Assembly (NCBI GenBank): GCA_002298915.1 | Contig: DBML01000029.1 | Coordinates: 1-64,000 of the forward strand | Reading direction: 5' to 3' | DNA: 64,000 nt | From: Clostridium sp. UBA699 | GTDB lineage: Bacteria; Bacillota; Clostridia; Clostridiales; Clostridiaceae | In this document: in pieces, positions 33,819 to 42,190 of the stretch | Numbering within the stretch: the stretch's first letter is position 1 | How the letters are laid out: each line of letters opens with the position of its first letter | Notes under the pieces: generated by a model | What the model was told of the DNA's origin: nothing | What the model saw: the letters and a program-made list of their open reading frames with translations, nothing else | Databases searched by the model: none | Made by a program: the position numbers and the translations under genes

Positions 33819-34451
33819 TTAAAATACGTACTTTTCATGCAGGCTCCTCCAATAAGTCATATGTTCTGACCATTGAAGAGGCAGCATCGATTTCATTCTT
33901 TCTATCCTGCCGTCTGCGCTTGCTTTCTCCTCCCCGCGCAACAGTTCCACCGCCCTGTCCCTGAACACCTCAGCAGAGCGAAACCTGATGGATGAGCAAT
34001 GGACAGCCAGCGCCCCCCAGACATACGCCTCTATAGCATTATGAGGCAAACCCGTCCCATTAAAAAATGCTCCTGCCAGATTGCACTGCGCTCCTGCGTT
34101 GCCGTGTTCTGATGCCTTAAGCCACCAGTATGCTGCTTTTACGGAGTCTATTTCGCAGGCATCATGTTTAGGAAACGCCATGGCATAGAAATTGCCCACC
34201 CCTAGCTCCGCAGACGGGTAGCCTTCTTGAGCAGCCATAGTGTAGAACTTGAAAGCTTCTTTATAATCCCTGCGGACGCCCAGGTGGTCAAAAAATGCAT
34301 TGCCCAATTCGCATATTGCCGGTACGTAGCCATGGTCGGCTAGCTTCATTATTTTCTTTATGCCTTTTTCATAGCTGCGTTCCTCCTGCGTTCCGTAAAA
34401 AAGCGGATACAATATAGCAAATTCCATCTTTTCTGTTTCCGGTCCCCACAT
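33819..34451 (-). CDS. Sel1-repeat protein
   Basis: 210 residues. At least three Sel1/TPR-like repeats are visible (ICELGNAFFDHLGVRRDYKE, AELGVGNFYAM with KAAYWWLKASEHGNAGAQ, CNLAGAFFNGTGL with NAIEAYVWGALA), a scaffold for protein binding. ATG at 34451 with GGGAGGTGG upstream is chosen; the ORF extends further upstream into the bicupin gene in another frame. No signal peptide. Confidence 0.82.
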   Translation of the reverse strand: MWGPETEKMEFAILYPLFYGTQEERSYEKGIKKIMKLADHGYVPAICELGNAFFDHLGVRRDYKEAFKFYTMAAQEGYPSAELGVGNFYAMAFPKHDACEIDSVKAAYWWLKASEHGNAGAQCNLAGAFFNGTGLPHNAIEAYVWGALAVHCSSIRFRSAEVFRDRAVELLRGEEKASADGRIERMKSMLPLQWSEHMTYWRSLHEKYVF

Positions 34452-34488
34452 TTGCTGGCCACCTCCCTTCACTTTAATAAGTGATTTA

Positions 34489-35169
34489 TCAATGCGGCAG
34501 CTCAAACCAAACGGCCGGCTGGTCTCCAACAGTCCAGCCGTCATGGCCTGGAGGAATCGAACCCATGTCACCAGAATTGAATTCCATTTCCTTTCCGTCA
34601 TCCATCCTAACTTTGATCTTTCCTGAAACTACGTAAATCAGATGGTTTACCTGACAGCTTTCTGTCTTTGCAACTGGTTTCACATCTATTGACCATCGCC
34701 ATCCAGGTGTTGCTGTATCACGTGCAAAATTCTGCGTTCCCATTGTTAAGCTCTCGACTTTCACACGCCCAATATTTTTAGTTTGCTCAGGGTAATCAAA
34801 ACTCTTTTTCTCAAAAGTTGCCGCATCAGCCCCACTTCGTGGAAGCTCAAGCCATACTGCAGGTTGGTCTCCTACAGACCAGCCGTCGTGGCCAGCAGGG
34901 ATAGAAGCCATATCCCCAGCATTAAATTCCATTTCTTTTCCGTCATCCATTCTTACATGAATCTTTCCTGAAACTACGTAAATCAAATGGTTTACCTGAC
35001 AGCTTTCTGTCTTTGCAACAGGTTTTATGTCTATTGACCACCGCCATCCAGGTGATGCTGTATCACGTGCAAAATTCAGCGCTCCCATTGTAAAGCTGTC
35101 GACTTTCACACGCCCAATATTTTTCGTTTGTTCCGGATGATCAAAACTTTTTTTCTCAAAATTTGACAT
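34489..35169 (-). CDS. Tandem-duplicated cupin (bicupin) protein
   Basis: 226 residues made of two cupin domains of about 110 residues each, roughly 87 percent identical to each other. Each has NHLIYVVSGKI for motif 1 (no Glu ligand) and the SIPAGHDGW / SIPPGHDGW motif 2 with one His, so the metal site is reduced compared with classical cupins. The close identity implies a recent internal duplication of a single-cupin ancestor. Function unknown; could bind a small ligand. A Sel1 gene follows 37 nt later on the same strand. Confidence 0.9.
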   Translation of the reverse strand: MSNFEKKSFDHPEQTKNIGRVKVDSFTMGALNFARDTASPGWRWSIDIKPVAKTESCQVNHLIYVVSGKIHVRMDDGKEMEFNAGDMASIPAGHDGWSVGDQPAVWLELPRSGADAATFEKKSFDYPEQTKNIGRVKVESLTMGTQNFARDTATPGWRWSIDVKPVAKTESCQVNHLIYVVSGKIKVRMDDGKEMEFNSGDMGSIPPGHDGWTVGDQPAVWFELPH

Positions 35170-35318
35170 ACTAGCTACCTCCTCATTGATAATAGTATCG
35201 CGTTCGCCTGCGATTTATTTTTCCTTATTCAATTATAAGTTTTTTCAAACGCTATTACAAATATTTTTCAGAATTTTTAGATTATTCGCTAGGTAAAATC
35301 TTAAAATTGTAGAATACC

Positions 35319-35357
35319 GAAAAAAAACCACCTGCTTTTACATTACCTGCAGGTGGT
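35319..35357 (-). terminator. Intrinsic terminator after radical SAM gene
   Basis: ACCACCTGC (35327-35335) and GCAGGTGGT (35349-35357) arms, followed on the minus strand by TTTTTTTTC. Confidence 0.9.
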
Positions 35358-35374
35358 GATTCGCTATTAACTTG

Positions 35375-36505
35375 CTATAATATCAAACTTATCATTTCCG
35401 GTTTATAGCCCTCCGGCAATTCTTCCTCACTTAAAAATTCGAATTTGTCATCATTCAGTATCGGCATGAACACCTCGAAGGGAATCCTTGAAAACTCGCA
35501 TGCATAATCGTTGGCTCCGAACCACTTGCCCTCTTTGCTGCTCAAATTCAAGCCTCTGGCAAATTTTGTGTAGTTAGAGCAGTCATGGACCGCCAGATCC
35601 CAGTTTTCTTCAGCTGCTGCTTTCATAAACTTCAGTGTTAATTCCCTGCTCCAGACCGGGGATACATAGCCATGTCTGGAAATATACATGTTTTCACCGT
35701 AATAGTTGTCTATGTTATTCTCATTCAGATGCAGTTCCGCACAGTTTATAAAATCCAGCTTTGTATCCAGGATCGCTTTCTTTTTCTTGAAAAATGCTTC
35801 GAAAAACTCAGGAGTCATAGGTGTTTCGATGCCCACATTTTTGATATATTTTTTTGCTGTTCCGATGTTTTCAATGACCTTGTCCGAACAATTGGATGCA
35901 CCCAGGTTGAAACGTATCTCATCCAGGCCCGCTTCCCCCAACGCTTTCAATGTCTCCTCCGAAGCTAATGTGCCGTTTGTGTACAGATGCTGATGGATCC
36001 CCGCAGCCCTGAACTTCTTGATAACCGAGTAATATTTTTCTATTTCCATGAAAGGCTCAAGGTAAACGTATGAGATTCCGGTGGGTTTCTTGTGGATTGA
36101 AAGCAGCAGGTCAATATCCTTCTCATAATACTTGGTGCCTCCGATCTCCCACATCCCCTCGCCTACAGGCGAGATATTGTCTAGTTCCCCATAGTTGTAG
36201 CAGAACTTGCACTCCAGGTTGCATTTGTTCGTTTTCCTTATCGCGCTCAAACCTGTTCCGAGAAGGCAAGAACGGCAGCCTTCAGGGAATTTGCTTTCAT
36301 TTCCCACAAAAAAGGTCCTGTTCTCCAAAGTCTTCAAGCCATCAATCTCGGACATCAGCGCTTCGTTTCTGTTATCTATCGCAGCTTCAATCTGTGCAAA
36401 GGTGGAGTAGATGATTTCTTCATGTTTTGTGCTTATCACATCTTCCTCTTCCATTTGCGAAAAAAAGTCGAACCATATCAACGCATCATTCTTTGAAATT
36501 TTCAT
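35375..36505 (-). CDS. Radical SAM protein
   Basis: 376 residues. The cluster motif is KCNLECKFCYNYG (CxxxCxxC), with a GxxxxLxTNG-type HQHLYTNGTLASEE and EIRFNLGASNC downstream. A preceding CRSCLLGTG and late cysteines (CSNYTKFAR, DYACEF) could hold a second cluster. It generates a 5'-deoxyadenosyl radical; the reaction is unknown, and no peptide or cofactor-synthesis partner is adjacent. ATG follows GGGAGG. Confidence 0.9.
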   Translation of the reverse strand: MKISKNDALIWFDFFSQMEEEDVISTKHEEIIYSTFAQIEAAIDNRNEALMSEIDGLKTLENRTFFVGNESKFPEGCRSCLLGTGLSAIRKTNKCNLECKFCYNYGELDNISPVGEGMWEIGGTKYYEKDIDLLLSIHKKPTGISYVYLEPFMEIEKYYSVIKKFRAAGIHQHLYTNGTLASEETLKALGEAGLDEIRFNLGASNCSDKVIENIGTAKKYIKNVGIETPMTPEFFEAFFKKKKAILDTKLDFINCAELHLNENNIDNYYGENMYISRHGYVSPVWSRELTLKFMKAAAEENWDLAVHDCSNYTKFARGLNLSSKEGKWFGANDYACEFSRIPFEVFMPILNDDKFEFLSEEELPEGYKPEMISLIL

Positions 36506-36554
36506 TTGTTTCCTCCCAATTATTTAGATTCCATAGGGTATGAAAGCGACAACG

Positions 36555-37286
36555 TCAACTTTTGCCTACCCTTTTTTTCTCTCTTTTCATTGCTTCCAGT
36601 TTCCTTGCCTTTGGCATTTTCTCAACAGCGTACCTCAATGCGGTTCTGGGCATTATGTCCCTTTTGCTCAACACATACCTGTATACATCATCTTCATACT
36701 TGGTGCACAAAGACTTCAGCATCCAGCCATACCCTTTTTGCACTAAATCATCTGCATCAAGCAATAAACTGTCTGCAATTTCAAATATATCCTCTTTAAA
36801 CAGGCCCTTTTTGGCTGGTACTATCAACGATACAGCTGACGCACGCCTTACCCATCTGTTTTTTGATTTCGTCCAATCCTTCATTTTTTCAATGTGCGAC
36901 GGATACATTTCCAGGAAAGTTCCAACAGTGTGGTTGCATAAAGTATCACAAGACGCCCAGTTGGTCACATACTCATTTACCCATCTTTCGAACAGAGGAA
37001 AGTCATCTTCAGAATACTGCTTATGAACCGCATATGCCCAATTGCATGCAATAAACGATTCCTCCATTATTCCAGAAACCCACAGTTGCTCACATAAATC
37101 AAATATTTCTTTCTTGGAAAGCTTTTCGATACTTCTGAATGCCTGCTTGGAAATCTTCGAGACTGTCATGGTTTTTACACCATAAAGTTTCACTTCTTCC
37201 TTGAAAAATCTTTTGCCGCTTTCCTTTATAGCTTCGTCCGAATTGTTGATTAGTTCATGCCTTACCTGTTCTATTACGTTAGACAT
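36555..37286 (-). CDS. DNA alkylation repair protein (AlkD/HEAT-like)
   Basis: 243 residues of helical HEAT-like repeats: SKISKQAFRSIEKLSKKEIF, VNEYVTNWASCDTLCNHTVG, SKNRWVRRASAVSLIVPAKK. The WASCD motif holds the key Asp and RWVRRAS the DNA-phosphate contacting arginines of AlkC/AlkD glycosylases. Removes alkylated bases. ATG follows GAGAGGG. A candidate ncRNA lies directly upstream. Confidence 0.9.
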   Translation of the reverse strand: MSNVIEQVRHELINNSDEAIKESGKRFFKEEVKLYGVKTMTVSKISKQAFRSIEKLSKKEIFDLCEQLWVSGIMEESFIACNWAYAVHKQYSEDDFPLFERWVNEYVTNWASCDTLCNHTVGTFLEMYPSHIEKMKDWTKSKNRWVRRASAVSLIVPAKKGLFKEDIFEIADSLLLDADDLVQKGYGWMLKSLCTKYEDDVYRYVLSKRDIMPRTALRYAVEKMPKARKLEAMKREKKRVGKS

Positions 37287-37319
37287 ATCCTACCCTCTCA
37301 AATTCTAAATTTTTTCTCC

Positions 37320-37575
37320 GGCATTACTACAGTCTCAGCAGCAGAATGCTCCATTCAGCCTTCGCCTTCGGCTCGGTTTCTTGGACATCTATCGCATGGT
37401 CATTTCTAATCTGCTCTCGTCGCACCTTAGGTCCTAGACAGCAGAACAACCGTCTCAACGTGCCTTGAACGGTCAAAAAAGATGCCACTTGAAGCTGGTA
37501 CCCCCTTGGAGGAAGGGTATCCTCTTGAGAAAATTGCCCCTTGGATTCAATTTTTTCGGGCAAAGCATAGCACTT
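37320..37575 (-). ncRNA. Candidate structured ncRNA, family not identified
   Basis: About 250 nt without a credible gene: the only frame (starting TTG at 37563) has no ribosome binding site. The minus strand holds a GGATACCC...GGGGGTACC hairpin, AGCCGAAGGCGAAGGCU with nested GAA loops, and a G/C-rich pattern unlike its AT-rich surroundings. Conserved clostridial RNAs such as raiA have similar size, but I could not match a consensus. Strand is a preference, not proof. Confidence 0.4.
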
Positions 37576-37659
37576 TTTTCAAATTTGTATGCCGGAGATT
37601 TTTGTTTGACATCAAATGGTTGTACATAGCTTAACACTTTTGATCTCATAGTTCAAAAA

Positions 37660-37716
37660 TTGTAAGCAATAAAACCCTCAAATACTCCTTGCGTTTGAAG
37701 GTTTTATTCGTTACAA
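37660..37716. repeat. 57-bp imperfect inverted repeat
   Basis: 23-bp arms (37660-37682, 37694-37716) with three mismatches around an 11-nt centre. It could terminate a transcript in either direction or be the end of an inserted segment, since gene composition changes after it. Confidence 0.55.
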
Positions 37717-37965
37717 TTTTCTATAATTATATGGTTCTGGAATAGTAGTTGTCAATTTGCTTTGATCTTTACGTTATTTACATTCATGTTATTTTTACTA
37801 AGTTGATAGCTTATGTTAGATTATTGACGACGAGGACGATATCTATTATTCCAGAGGCTTGATGAAATTCGCCCCACAGGATTAGCAGTTTTTCAACAAA
37901 TAAAAACATGGTATAATATTGAAACAAAATAGTTAAAACAAGATTTTAATGAAGGAGGTATCACT

Positions 37966-40629
37966 TTGAATAAAGCTTCATTATTAAACGACCGTATGGA
38001 AAAATACGCTCATAGTGATACGACAGTTCTTTATAACGATTTAGGTATCTCACGAAACGGGCTCCGACTGGAGCAACTCGAGGAAATGAAGAAAAAATAC
38101 GGGGACAATAATATCGTTTCCAGAAAATCGGATACCATATGGTTTCGACTTCGCAGGGCCTTTATTAACCCGTTTACCATTATTCTGTTCGTGTTGGCAA
38201 TTGTATCCTTTGTAACGGATATATGGCGTACGAACAATTTCAATAAGAACGTCACAACGGTTATCATTATAATCGTGATGATTCTCGTTAGTGGTACTGT
38301 TCGTTTTATCCAGGAGATTCGGGCTAAACATGCCTACGATCAATTGGACCGACTGGTGCATACCCATGTCAATGTAAAAAGAGATGGTGTCATTATCAAA
38401 GTACCTGCCGAAGATCTAGTGGTAGGCGATCTTATCTATTTATCCGCAGGTGATCGCGTACCCGCGGACATGCGCCTGACAAATACCAGGGATTTATTTG
38501 TTTCTCAATCCGCCATCACCGGTGAAAGCGGCATCCTGGAAAAAAACAGTCGACAACATAAATATACGGAGCAAATGGCTTTTTCACAATATGAAAATCT
38601 TGTCTTTATGGGAACGACTGTGATCAGTGGAAAAGGCGAAGGTGTTGTATTGGCCGTTGGAAAAGAAACACTATACGGTAATTTTATTCAGCCCAATGCC
38701 CTTACGTCCAACAGTTTTGAAAAAGGTGCAAACTCGATTGCATGGGTCTTGTTGCGGTTTATGGCTGTGTTGGTTCCTATTGTCTTTATCATTTCTGGCA
38801 TTACAAAAGGCAATTGGATGGAATCATTCCTTTTTGCATTATCTGTAGCGGTTGGACTGACCCCCGAGATGCTGCCTATGGTCATCACGACCTGTCTGGC
38901 TAAGGGTAGTATTTCCATGTCCAAAAAACAAACGATTATCAAGAATATCAATGCCATGCAGGTTTTCGGAAGCATGGATGTTCTTTGTATGGACAAAACG
39001 GGAACACTGACCAATGTAGCCATAGTATTGGAATACTATATGGACATTCTTGGCAATGAAAGTAACGAAGTGCTTCGTTTTGCCTATTTAAACAGCTTAT
39101 ACCACTCTGGTGTGAAAAATCCCATTGATAATGCTATTTTGAAATGCCGGAACATGCCGGGGAAAAATGAATACTATGAGGATTTAGCTAGACAGTACCA
39201 CAAAGCAGATGAAATCCCATTTGATTATTCCCGCAAATATGTCAGTACGCTCATCGCAGACGATAATGGAAATCATCAGCTCGTTATGAAGGGTGATGTG
39301 GGGGCAGTTTTCTCCCGCTGCGCTTTTGTGGAGTATCAAGGAACCGTCCAACCCATTTCAGAAGATGGAAGAAGCAGCGTTGCCGCTGTGGTGGATGAAA
39401 TGCTGGGAGACGGCATGAAGGTGATAGCTGTCGCCAGAAAGGACTTAGACAATCAGAAAACGTTATCCCTGCCAGACGAATCCAACATGATTTTGATGGG
39501 TTATCTTGCCTTCTTTGATGCACCTAAAAAATCGGCGGCACAGTCCATTGCCAAGCTCAAGAACCTGCAAGTCAAAACGAAAATTCTTACAGGTGATCAT
39601 CAGCAAATTTCCCTCTCTATTTGCAGCAGAATCGGCATCGCCTCCGAAAAGATACTGACCGGAGCAGACATAAACGGCTTATCTGATTTGGAATTGCAGC
39701 TCGCCGTGGAAAAAACTGATGTATTTGCCGAATTAACCCCCAGCCAAAAGGTCCGTATTGTAACGGCCTTGCGGGATAATGGGCATACCGTAGGATTTCT
39801 CGGTGATGGAATGAACGATATTCCTGCTATCTGCGAAGCGGATGTTGGAATCTCCGTGGATACCGCCGTTGATGCCGCAAAAGACGTAGCCGATGTCATT
39901 CTGCTGCAGAAAGATTTGAATGTGTTGGAAGAAGGCATCTTAGAGGGTAGAAAAACCTTTACGAATATGTCCAAATATATCAAAATAACCGCAAGTTCCA
40001 ACTTTGGCAATATTCTTTCCATTGTTTGTGCCAGTGCTTTCTTGCCTTTTTTACCGATAGCGGCCATTCAAATCCTGCTCTTGAATCTACTTTATGATAT
40101 CCTTTGTATCGTGCTGCCGTGGGATCATGTTGATCAGGAGGTATTTTCTTCTTCCAGGGAATGGTCTGGGAAAATGCTTGGACGTTTTATGCGGTTTTTC
40201 GGTCCCATCAGCTCTATCTTTGATGTGATCACCTTCCTGTTTTTATACTTTGTCCTTTGCCCGACGCTTACCGGAGGACTGCTCTTTACGCAATTAACCG
40301 ATCCGGCCATGAAGTTTCGATATATCGCACTCTTCCAGACCGGATGGTTTCTAGAATCCATGTGGACACAGGTTTTGATTATACACATGCTACGAACGAA
40401 AAAAATACCTTTCCTGCAAAGCAGACCATCGGCTCCGGTTATGCTGATTACGGTAATAGGCATCCTGTTGTTCACGGGACTTACCTTTACTCCTATGGTC
40501 GATGTCCTGGGCTTAACGGTTCTCCCCCCGTGGTATTTTGGGTTCCTGCTTGTTGTTGTTGCCAGCTATATGTTATTAACCACCGTATTAAAGCGAATCT
40601 ACATTGCTAAATACGATGAGTTGATTTAG
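37966..40629 (+). CDS. mgtA: Magnesium-translocating-type P-type ATPase (first copy)
   Basis: 887 residues. P3B-type order: N-terminal cytoplasmic segment, SGTVRFIQEIRA, TGES phosphatase loop (ITGESGILEK), SVAVGLTPEMLPMVITTCLAKGS, phosphorylation site DKTGTLTN, KTEL-type nucleotide loop KGDVGAVFS, hinge GDGMNDIPAI, and a C-terminal set of six helices. Imports Mg2+ (or exports another divalent ion) with ATP. TTG at 37966 lies behind GGAGG. It shares an overall architecture with the copy at 42191. An orphan OmpR-type regulator follows. Confidence 0.9.
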   Translation: MNKASLLNDRMEKYAHSDTTVLYNDLGISRNGLRLEQLEEMKKKYGDNNIVSRKSDTIWFRLRRAFINPFTIILFVLAIVSFVTDIWRTNNFNKNVTTVIIIIVMILVSGTVRFIQEIRAKHAYDQLDRLVHTHVNVKRDGVIIKVPAEDLVVGDLIYLSAGDRVPADMRLTNTRDLFVSQSAITGESGILEKNSRQHKYTEQMAFSQYENLVFMGTTVISGKGEGVVLAVGKETLYGNFIQPNALTSNSFEKGANSIAWVLLRFMAVLVPIVFIISGITKGNWMESFLFALSVAVGLTPEMLPMVITTCLAKGSISMSKKQTIIKNINAMQVFGSMDVLCMDKTGTLTNVAIVLEYYMDILGNESNEVLRFAYLNSLYHSGVKNPIDNAILKCRNMPGKNEYYEDLARQYHKADEIPFDYSRKYVSTLIADDNGNHQLVMKGDVGAVFSRCAFVEYQGTVQPISEDGRSSVAAVVDEMLGDGMKVIAVARKDLDNQKTLSLPDESNMILMGYLAFFDAPKKSAAQSIAKLKNLQVKTKILTGDHQQISLSICSRIGIASEKILTGADINGLSDLELQLAVEKTDVFAELTPSQKVRIVTALRDNGHTVGFLGDGMNDIPAICEADVGISVDTAVDAAKDVADVILLQKDLNVLEEGILEGRKTFTNMSKYIKITASSNFGNILSIVCASAFLPFLPIAAIQILLLNLLYDILCIVLPWDHVDQEVFSSSREWSGKMLGRFMRFFGPISSIFDVITFLFLYFVLCPTLTGGLLFTQLTDPAMKFRYIALFQTGWFLESMWTQVLIIHMLRTKKIPFLQSRPSAPVMLITVIGILLFTGLTFTPMVDVLGLTVLPPWYFGFLLVVVASYMLLTTVLKRIYIAKYDELI

Positions 40630-40644
40630 AGAGGAGGAATCATT

Positions 40645-41148
40645 TTGAAGAAAAATGCAAGCTTTATCATAATGGATTCCGCCCTTGCTAAATCCCTGTA
40701 TGATACCTTAAAAACTTTAGAGCTCAAATCTAAGTATTCCCACGAGCTGCTCCAGGGATTAGAGGATTTGATGGAAGGTGAAGTAGCTACCCTCATGCTG
40801 GGAATGGTCGGTCCTGGAGAAAATTTAGTCCATGTCGTAGACGATGGCATTTATGCCGGTGCCCTTGAAATTCATCCCAAGAGCCGCAAAGTGCTGCATG
40901 GCGGAATTGAGGTCAATTTAACGCCCAAGGAATTTGACATTCTATATTTTCTTGCGAAGAACAAGGGGGCGGTTTTCACCAAAGAACAAATTTACCAAGC
41001 GGTTTGGGAAGAAGATTACCTCATGGCGGACAGTAATATCATGGCTTTTATCCGAAAGCTCCGAAAAAAGATTGAGCCAGACCCGGACGCACCGGAATAC
41101 GTCCTTACCATTTGGGGAATTGGTTATAAGTTTACGGACAGAATATAG
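40645..41148 (+). CDS. OmpR-type winged-helix protein with degenerate receiver
   Basis: 167 residues. The last 90 residues are a Trans_reg_C domain: VNLTPKEFDILYFLAKNKGA, VFTKEQIYQAVWEED, MAFIRKLRKKIEPDP, ending VWGIGYKF-like. The first 75 residues replace a receiver domain and show no phosphoacceptor Asp pattern, so it is probably not phosphorylated. No histidine kinase is nearby. TTG start with GAGGAGG upstream. Placed after the first Mg ATPase, it may govern one or both transporters. Confidence 0.82.
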   Translation: MKKNASFIIMDSALAKSLYDTLKTLELKSKYSHELLQGLEDLMEGEVATLMLGMVGPGENLVHVVDDGIYAGALEIHPKSRKVLHGGIEVNLTPKEFDILYFLAKNKGAVFTKEQIYQAVWEEDYLMADSNIMAFIRKLRKKIEPDPDAPEYVLTIWGIGYKFTDRI

Positions 41149-41199
41149 AAAAACGGATTGATTTCAGCCGGTTCCACAGCGAAAATCAATCCGTTTTTT
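41149..41199 (+). terminator. Intrinsic terminator
   Basis: 16-bp arms (41149-41164, 41183-41198) followed by TTTTTTC; closes the first ATPase-regulator unit. Confidence 0.9.
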
Positions 41200-41315
41200 C
41201 TTGCTATTTGGTAAGAAAATCGCAAGAATTTGGCTATATTATTTATTTTCGATTATGTCTATACTAATAAGGTGCTGTTGAGCAATATAAAGAAATGTAA
41301 AGGAGATGAGATTTC

Positions 41316-41426
41316 GTGGACAGTTACAGTTGTAGGGGACAAAACAAAACGGTTAGTCAAATAGACATGTATGGATGTTATAACAGGTTCGTTATAACTG
41401 GAACTGATATGCTGCTATTGGAATAG
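41316..41426 (+). CDS. 36-residue ORF, possible leader peptide
   Basis: GTG at 41316 follows AAAGGAGATGAG at 5 nt, a strong site. The peptide starts MDSYSCRGQNKTVSQIDMYG and has no repeats of a single amino acid. It lies between the terminator and the small DUF3784 gene, in the leader of the second ATPase unit. Translation of a leader controls mgtA in Proteobacteria, but this peptide is not related in sequence. Coding status is uncertain. Confidence 0.45.
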   Translation: MDSYSCRGQNKTVSQIDMYGCYNRFVITGTDMLLLE

Positions 41427-41627
41427 CACAGAAATCTCTATCCATTGATCCATAGATCGTTTGTCCATCGTTATGTATTCCTCTATATGCTGCATTTCCG
41501 TAAATGCGAAGAACCTTTGCTGAAAACAAATTACGGGTTATGTGCTGGAGAAACATAAAAGCGGTGGTTTTTTTATGCCCTTTTCAGCCGTTCGCCAGAG
41601 AACTACACAATAAAGGAGCGTGAAACT

Positions 41628-41939
41628 ATGAATTTACATTGCATTGCCTTCGGACTTATCTTCCTGGTGGTTGGTATCGCCTTTTTCATTGGAGTGGGGC
41701 CAAAATGGATTAAAGCATGGCGTGAGATGCCAAAAGAAGAAAAAAACAAAATACGCATGGATGATCTCAGCAAGAATATCGGGTGCGTATTTTTGGTCGC
41801 CAGTGCTATTTTTTTAACATCCGGATTTAGTCCTGAATTTATGAATACTGCATTTATGTGGAGCATGATAGTTTGGTTTGTGTTGACAGGACTTGATGTA
41901 GCTTTCATCACAAAGTCAAACCGGTATAAATCGGAATGA
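41628..41939 (+). CDS. DUF3784-like small membrane protein
   Basis: 103 residues. Two or three hydrophobic segments (CIAFGLIFLVVGIAFFIGVG, IGCVFLVASAIFLTSG, WSMIVWFVLTGLDVAF) around a charged loop REMPKEEKNKIRMDDLSKN, like DUF3784. ATG follows AAAGGAGCG. It sits before the second Mg ATPase and may assist it; role unknown. Confidence 0.75.
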   Translation: MNLHCIAFGLIFLVVGIAFFIGVGPKWIKAWREMPKEEKNKIRMDDLSKNIGCVFLVASAIFLTSGFSPEFMNTAFMWSMIVWFVLTGLDVAFITKSNRYKSE

Positions 41940-42008
41940 TCTTTAGGAACCATAAAAATATGCCAGAGGCGTTGATATAGATAATTTAGAAAGAAAGGGG
42001 CGAAACAG

Positions 42009-42091
42009 ATGGAATCCGACACTAGTGGTGAACGAAGTCCGCAAGACATACACCCTCCCGGGCGAAGAAGATGCCAACAAAACTTTAGTAT
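42009..42091 (+). pseudogene. Possible remnant of an ABC transporter ATPase gene start
   Basis: In the frame beginning ACA at 42018 the peptide TLVVNEVRKTYTLPGEEDAN reads like the first strand of a LolD/MacB-type ATPase (family: xLxxVxKTYxLGE). The ATG at 42009 after AAGGGG is in another frame and gives an unrelated 40-residue peptide. A one-base change plus truncation would explain it. Confidence 0.3.
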
Positions 42092-42190
42092 AATTCAAAA
42101 CATGCTATCTGTTTTGCCAAACATAGTCTAAGTCTATTCAGGCTGGTGTCTTGCTTCCAAATGAATCAAATTATCAGGAGGTATAGACTC

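Noticed and set aside
37327..37563. 78-residue ORF as a gene
   Set aside because: TTG start without ribosome site and with nested RNA hairpins; treated as a candidate ncRNA instead.
41200..41627. M-box magnesium riboswitch before the second P-ATPase
   Set aside because: The conserved GGTGAGGCTCC-type core was not found, nor before the first copy.
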